This document shows, one piece after another, positions 6,722 to 9,740 of a DNA stretch of 9,740 bases. Each line of letters begins with the position of its first letter. Position 1 is the first letter of the stretch. The DNA is from Chloroflexota bacterium (GTDB lineage Bacteria; Chloroflexota; Anaerolineae; Caldilineales; Caldilineaceae). The notes under the pieces were generated by a model. The model had not been told where the DNA came from and did no database searches. It was given only the letters and a program-made list of their open reading frames with translations. The translations under genes and the position numbers were made by a program. Location: positions 1-9,740 of the forward strand of contig QEUW01000307.1 of assembly GCA_003577005.1 (NCBI GenBank). The letters are read 5' to 3'.

Positions 6722-7867
6722 TCATGTTTCCTCCATTTTCTGTGGCACAGGGAATGGTGCAGCAGGTGGCTCAGCGCCTGTCCAGCGGCGCACCATTGGT
6801 GCAATTACCTCGACGATCAGCACATTGAAGGCCCCAACCAGCGGGATCGCCACTAGCACCCCCAACAACCCGCCGACCACACCGCCGGCAAAGATAGCGA
6901 GCAGACTCATCAGGGGTGAGATGTGGGCCTGCCGGCTCATGATGTTAGGAGTGAGAATATTTCCTTCAATCTGCTGCAAAATCAGGACAAAGCCTAGCGC
7001 CAGGAGCGCCAGTTCCGGGGATTGTAGAAACGCAACCAAAACAATAATTGTGCCTGAAATAAATGGCCCCAGGATCGGGATGATCTCCAGCAGACCGGCC
7101 AGCACTGCCAAGAGCAAAGCGTAATTCACCCCTATAAGCGAGAGGGCAACAAAGGTGATCACGGCAACCAGAACACCCCCAATGACAACCCCACGTATAT
7201 AGCCCCCCATGGCGTTGCTCATGTTTTCTAACAGTTGTTCGCCGTCTGCTCGCCGCCCAGATGGTATAAACGAGATGACAAATCGCTCGACTCTGGGGGC
7301 GGCAATCAATGCGTAGAGCGCCAGAAAAAGCACCATTACGAGATTTATGATTGAATCCGCTATTGCCAAGGGCAGTGAGAGCAGCCAGCCACCAATCCCG
7401 GTGAGTCCATCCAATAGAGGTTCCGCCAGAGCCCCTCTATTCAGCGCGCCCTGCTCATCGATCATCCGCTGCAAGTTTGTCAGTTGTTCCGGTATGTAGT
7501 CGGCAAAGGCCCGGATCTGCTCGACAAAGGCGGGGAAGACCATCCAGCCAAGCATTCCGAAGATGGCAAACAGCAATACATAGATGAGAACGACTGCAAC
7601 TCCGCGCGGCATCCGCCGGCTCATCCAGGTCACGGGCGGGGCCAATGCGGCGGCAATAGCGATCCCCAGCACAAAAAAGGCCAGAGGGCGCGCAAAGAGC
7701 GCGATGACACTCAGAAAGCCAAGACCAAAGATGATGGCCGCTGCACCGGCGAGGGAGATCCACCACCAGGCGATGGGTGGTGCAACTGACGCCCACGAGT
7801 TGATAGGTTGCTGCGAGTCGGAGCTGACAGGGGTTACGGGTTGGACCGTTCTTGGTGAATCATTCAT
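6722..7867 (-). CDS. AI-2E/PerM (UPF0118) family membrane protein
   Basis: 381 aa, a usual length for this family. The start is the ATG at 7867, 10 bases after the ctaG stop; only a weak SD (GGAG, about 14 bases away) is seen. A hydrophilic N-terminus (1-32) is followed by two hydrophobic blocks (~33-80 and ~90-112), an extracytoplasmic-type amphipathic stretch (~113-158), a helix at ~163-190, and a C-terminal bundle (~224-355). Family-type features are LLENMSNAMGGYIRG (212-226), GLLEIIPILGPFISG (258-272), QQIEGNILTPNIMSR (298-312) and the glycine-rich LLAIFAGGVVGGLLGV. The family was named for proposed autoinducer-2 export, but members include Na+/H+ antiporters and many without known substrate. 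The substrate here cannot be told. Tight spacing suggests co-transcription with ctaG. Confidence 0.93.
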   Translation of the reverse strand: MNDSPRTVQPVTPVSSDSQQPINSWASVAPPIAWWWISLAGAAAIIFGLGFLSVIALFARPLAFFVLGIAIAAALAPPVTWMSRRMPRGVAVVLIYVLLFAIFGMLGWMVFPAFVEQIRAFADYIPEQLTNLQRMIDEQGALNRGALAEPLLDGLTGIGGWLLSLPLAIADSIINLVMVLFLALYALIAAPRVERFVISFIPSGRRADGEQLLENMSNAMGGYIRGVVIGGVLVAVITFVALSLIGVNYALLLAVLAGLLEIIPILGPFISGTIIVLVAFLQSPELALLALGFVLILQQIEGNILTPNIMSRQAHISPLMSLLAIFAGGVVGGLLGVLVAIPLVGAFNVLIVEVIAPMVRRWTGAEPPAAPFPVPQKMEET

Positions 7868-7877
7868 CGAAGCGCGA

Positions 7878-8855
7878 TCACTCCATTCTCACGAGCTTTC
7901 CCGTACGTGGCCCCACTACTGTCCGCGCTGCTGCACCGTCACGAAGAGTAGAGTCCAAAGTCGTAAGCCACTGCCCCAGCAAGAGCAACAGCGCCACCAA
8001 GTAGACAAGATTGGCCGGCACCCACATAATCACCCCAGCCAACTGTTGGTCTTCCAACGGGGTCACTCCCCATGCGGCTGTTGTAAAGAGGTAGACGCGA
8101 TACCAGAGGGTCGTCGAAAAGGTCAGCAGCGCACCTAATAAACCGCTGTGCATCGCAGTTGTAAAGACCATCAACACGCTAATACCATACCGTGACTGGG
8201 ACCGGCGAGCAGATGGGATCAACGCGACCCAAAAGAATAGCGCAGTGCCAAAGAAGCTAGTGTGTTCGAGATGGTGGATCCACGGATTTAGCACTGCCGC
8301 TTCATAAAGCAGCGGGGCATGCCAGACCCAAAGCGCAATGCCATGGATCAACCAGGCCATCGATGGCTGGGTCAGAAAATGGCTTACGGCTCGCAGAGCC
8401 GGCTGTTGCCGCCAAAAGCGAGCCAGCGACCGCCGGCTCCGGCGGGGCAGCCCACGCCAAAGCATGGATGGCGGGCAGCCAAAGGCCAACAGCGGAGCTG
8501 CCACGACAATGAGCAACAGGTGTTGCACCATATGTGCCGAAAAGAGGACACCGCTCAACGCATCCAGGGGTGAAATCAGCGCGACAAAAAGGGCAAACAG
8601 GCCGGCATAGAAAGCACCCGCCCGCCAGAAGGTCACGCTGTGCCCACGACCGGCCCGCTGCCAGAGTTCTGCTAGCCCGGTGCCGTAGCGCCATGTCGCA
8701 ACCCCCAAACCCAGGATCAGAAGCAGATCCCAGTTCCATGCGCGCCAGAGATCATGCGGCGCCGTGGGTGCGTCAGGGTGTGCCCAGACTCTACTCGCAG
8801 TGAGATGGAAAATAAGACTGGCCAGCGCCACGCTGATCCCTATCTTTCCTGGCAT
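7878..8855 (-). CDS. ctaG: Cytochrome c oxidase assembly protein, caa3_CtaG family
   Basis: 325 aa from the ATG at 8855, with AGAAGGA about 12 bases upstream. A hydrophobic N-terminal segment (7-25, ending in VWA) looks like a signal sequence or first helix. About six or seven further membrane segments follow. Features of the caa3_CtaG family are SPLDALSGVLFSAHMVQH (95-112; His108, His112), HGIALWVWHAPLLYE (171-185; His171, His179), HHLEHTSFF (194-202), TTAMHSGLLG (His236) and QQLAGVIMWVP (270-280). CtaG of this family is needed for caa3 oxidase formation in Bacillus and is thought to help bring copper to the CuB or CuA site; the intramembrane histidines fit copper handling. It is separated from ctaC by the AI-2E gene and the long gap, but clearly belongs to the same system. 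Confidence 0.94.
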   Translation of the reverse strand: MPGKIGISVALASLIFHLTASRVWAHPDAPTAPHDLWRAWNWDLLLILGLGVATWRYGTGLAELWQRAGRGHSVTFWRAGAFYAGLFALFVALISPLDALSGVLFSAHMVQHLLLIVVAAPLLAFGCPPSMLWRGLPRRSRRSLARFWRQQPALRAVSHFLTQPSMAWLIHGIALWVWHAPLLYEAAVLNPWIHHLEHTSFFGTALFFWVALIPSARRSQSRYGISVLMVFTTAMHSGLLGALLTFSTTLWYRVYLFTTAAWGVTPLEDQQLAGVIMWVPANLVYLVALLLLLGQWLTTLDSTLRDGAAARTVVGPRTGKLVRME

Positions 8856-8865
8856 ACTTATACCG

Positions 8866-8936
8866 AATCCTTCTGTTCAGTCAAGGAATGCACCGCCGTT
8901 TCTCTCTGGCACATTCCTTGACTGAACAACCGGATT
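8866..8936. repeat. Large near-perfect palindrome upstream of ctaG
   Basis: A perfect 17-bp inverted repeat, TGTTCAGTCAAGGAATG at 8874-8890 and its reverse complement at 8912-8928, encloses a 21-base loop. After a 3-base mismatch the symmetry resumes for 5 bp (AATCC 8866-8870, GGATT 8932-8936). It fills most of the 89 bases between the PRC-barrel gene and ctaG. There is no T-tract on the minus-strand exit, so it is not a classical terminator for the upstream gene; a TTTT lies on the plus-strand side. Its ctaG-proximal base overlaps the ctaG SD. Possible roles are an operator, an RNA hairpin or a processed intergenic repeat. Confidence 0.85.
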
Positions 8937-8944
8937 TTGTATTA

Positions 8945-9526
8945 TCACTGAGTTTCTCTCACCCGAACCGGATAACCCTGCTGTTCCCAATACAGGTCGA
9001 ATTCGTCGAGCGCCGCGCTGTCGATATGCCCTGGCCCAGGGAAGAGAGTTGGATCAAAGCGCGGCGCCGAGCGCATAACGGCCGGGTCAAGGTTGGGGTC
9101 AAAGACAAACTCATCACCAAACGCCATAGGATCAAAGGCACTAAAGGGCGCGGCAACTCGTGGGCTATCGGCTGTACCTGTCCCCTGGGCAAGGATCATG
9201 TACTTGGCCCGGTTTTCCCCCAATGCAATCAGCAGATCTACGACCGTGCCTGCACCCGAGCCCATGTCGGCCACAGGAAACTGAAGGAGTTCAGATGCGC
9301 GCAGAATGGTATTCGACGCCTCTGTAACATCGAATCCAGGGTCAATCCCCCGTTCGCGCCAGAAGAGAGTCACCTGGTCATCCCAGTTGGGATTGGCCAC
9401 GTCAGGCCAGTCTGTGCCCACGTTGGGAAAGTCCTGTAGGCGCTCCTCTTCGATATTTAGACGCAGTTCACCTGCCGGATCCCAAATAAAGGCACTAAGG
9501 GGAACGGGGAGTGCCGAAGTTCCATA
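8945..9526 (-). CDS. PRC-barrel repeat protein, C-terminal part (frame disrupted)
   Basis: This open frame ends at the TGA at 8945 and can be read back to about 9526, where the coding similarity moves to another frame; the first possible start inside it is a GTG at 9421 without an SD. It holds the second half of one PRC-barrel domain (SALPVPLSAFIWDPAGELRL, then ERLQDFPNV and DWPD) and a further full PRC-like unit (ASELLQFPVADM, DLLIALGENRAKYMI, VAAPFSAF). The unit ends with EFDLYWEQQGYPVR. PRC-barrel domains are small beta-barrels found in photosynthetic reaction centre H subunits and in ribosome maturation factor RimM; many stand-alone repeat forms have no known role. No signal peptide can be seen because the true start lies outside the window. 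The frame assignment is firm; the function is unknown. Confidence 0.7.
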   Translation of the reverse strand, partial: YGTSALPVPLSAFIWDPAGELRLNIEEERLQDFPNVGTDWPDVANPNWDDQVTLFWRERGIDPGFDVTEASNTILRASELLQFPVADMGSGAGTVVDLLIALGENRAKYMILAQGTGTADSPRVAAPFSAFDPMAFGDEFVFDPNLDPAVMRSAPRFDPTLFPGPGHIDSAALDEFDLYWEQQGYPVRVRETQ

Positions 9527-9740
9527 TGCCCGTTGGCAGCATCGAGTAAGATATCATCGATCCCACCGCCTCGTGCACCATCGACGGTCTGGAAGTTGGC
9601 GTCCAACAGCGTTGAAGCGCGCATGAGAATACCCTCAGCACTCACTACGCCCCCAGCGCCGGTGATGTCGAGAGGGCCAATGTCCGCGGGTTCGACGGCG
9701 GATTCATCGACAACCCCCCGCCAAAAAAGTTCATAGACAT
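9457..9740 (-). CDS. PRC-barrel repeat protein, upstream frame (partial, runs off right edge)
   Basis: The frame is open from the right edge to a TAA at 9457. Coding sense is clear only down to about 9523; the last ~22 codons (LRHSPFPLVPLFG...) are out-of-frame reading of the downstream part. Visible features are the end of a preceding unit (VYELFWRG) and the first half of a PRC-barrel domain (LMRASTLLDANFQTVDG, DDILLDAANGHM). The second half continues in the -1-base-shifted frame. A GTG at 9645 could start a short ORF but has no SD and cuts the domain. This is almost certainly one gene with the downstream part, broken by a mutation or a sequencing/assembly error. Confidence 0.65.
   Translation of the reverse strand, partial: VYELFWRGVVDESAVEPADIGPLDITGAGGVVSAEGILMRASTLLDANFQTVDGARGGGIDDILLDAANGHMELRHSPFPLVPLFGIRQVNCV

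Noticed and set aside
6590..6856. 88-codon plus-strand frame in the gap before ctaC
   Set aside because: It extends into the AI-2E gene on the opposite strand, has no SD and shows no domain.

Overview
This window carries almost the whole gene set of a caa3-type (type A) cytochrome c oxidase, with every convincing gene on the minus strand. It reads from right to left: a PRC-barrel repeat protein that enters from the right edge and has a disrupted frame; the copper-delivery membrane protein CtaG; an AI-2E/PerM-type membrane protein; a ~390-bp gene-free stretch; oxidase subunit II with a fused cytochrome c domain (CtaC/CoxB); a fused subunit I+III (CtaD-CtaE); a small four-helix membrane protein; a probable 28-residue acidic peptide; and three monoheme cytochrome c lipoproteins, the last leaving the window at the left edge.

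The organism is a bacterium with an aerobic respiratory chain and moderately high G+C. The I+III fusion, the CuA + heme c subunit II, the lipoprotein cytochromes with long Pro/Ala/Glu linkers and the multi-PRC-barrel protein together suggest Chloroflexota (Anaerolineae/Caldilineae-like) or a relative. That placement comes from memory of gene content, not from a search.

The likely joint role is as follows. The monoheme lipoproteins, tethered outside the membrane, would pass electrons to the heme c and CuA of CtaC. From there electrons go to heme a and the heme a3/CuB site in the CtaD part, where oxygen is reduced to water and protons are pumped. CtaG supplies copper during assembly. The small membrane protein and the acidic peptide lie inside the operon between the oxidase and the cytochromes, so they are candidates for accessory or assembly factors.

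Points deserving a second look: the acidic small ORF, whose Shine-Dalgarno overlaps the previous stop codon and whose own stop overlaps the next gene's Shine-Dalgarno; a glutamine at the position of the K-channel lysine in subunit I; a near-perfect 17-bp-arm palindrome upstream of ctaG; a family-unknown membrane protein with regularly placed His/Cys; and a frameshift in the PRC-barrel gene that looks like loss of one copy of a 7-bp repeat. I found no tRNA, rRNA, CRISPR array, insertion sequence or integrase.
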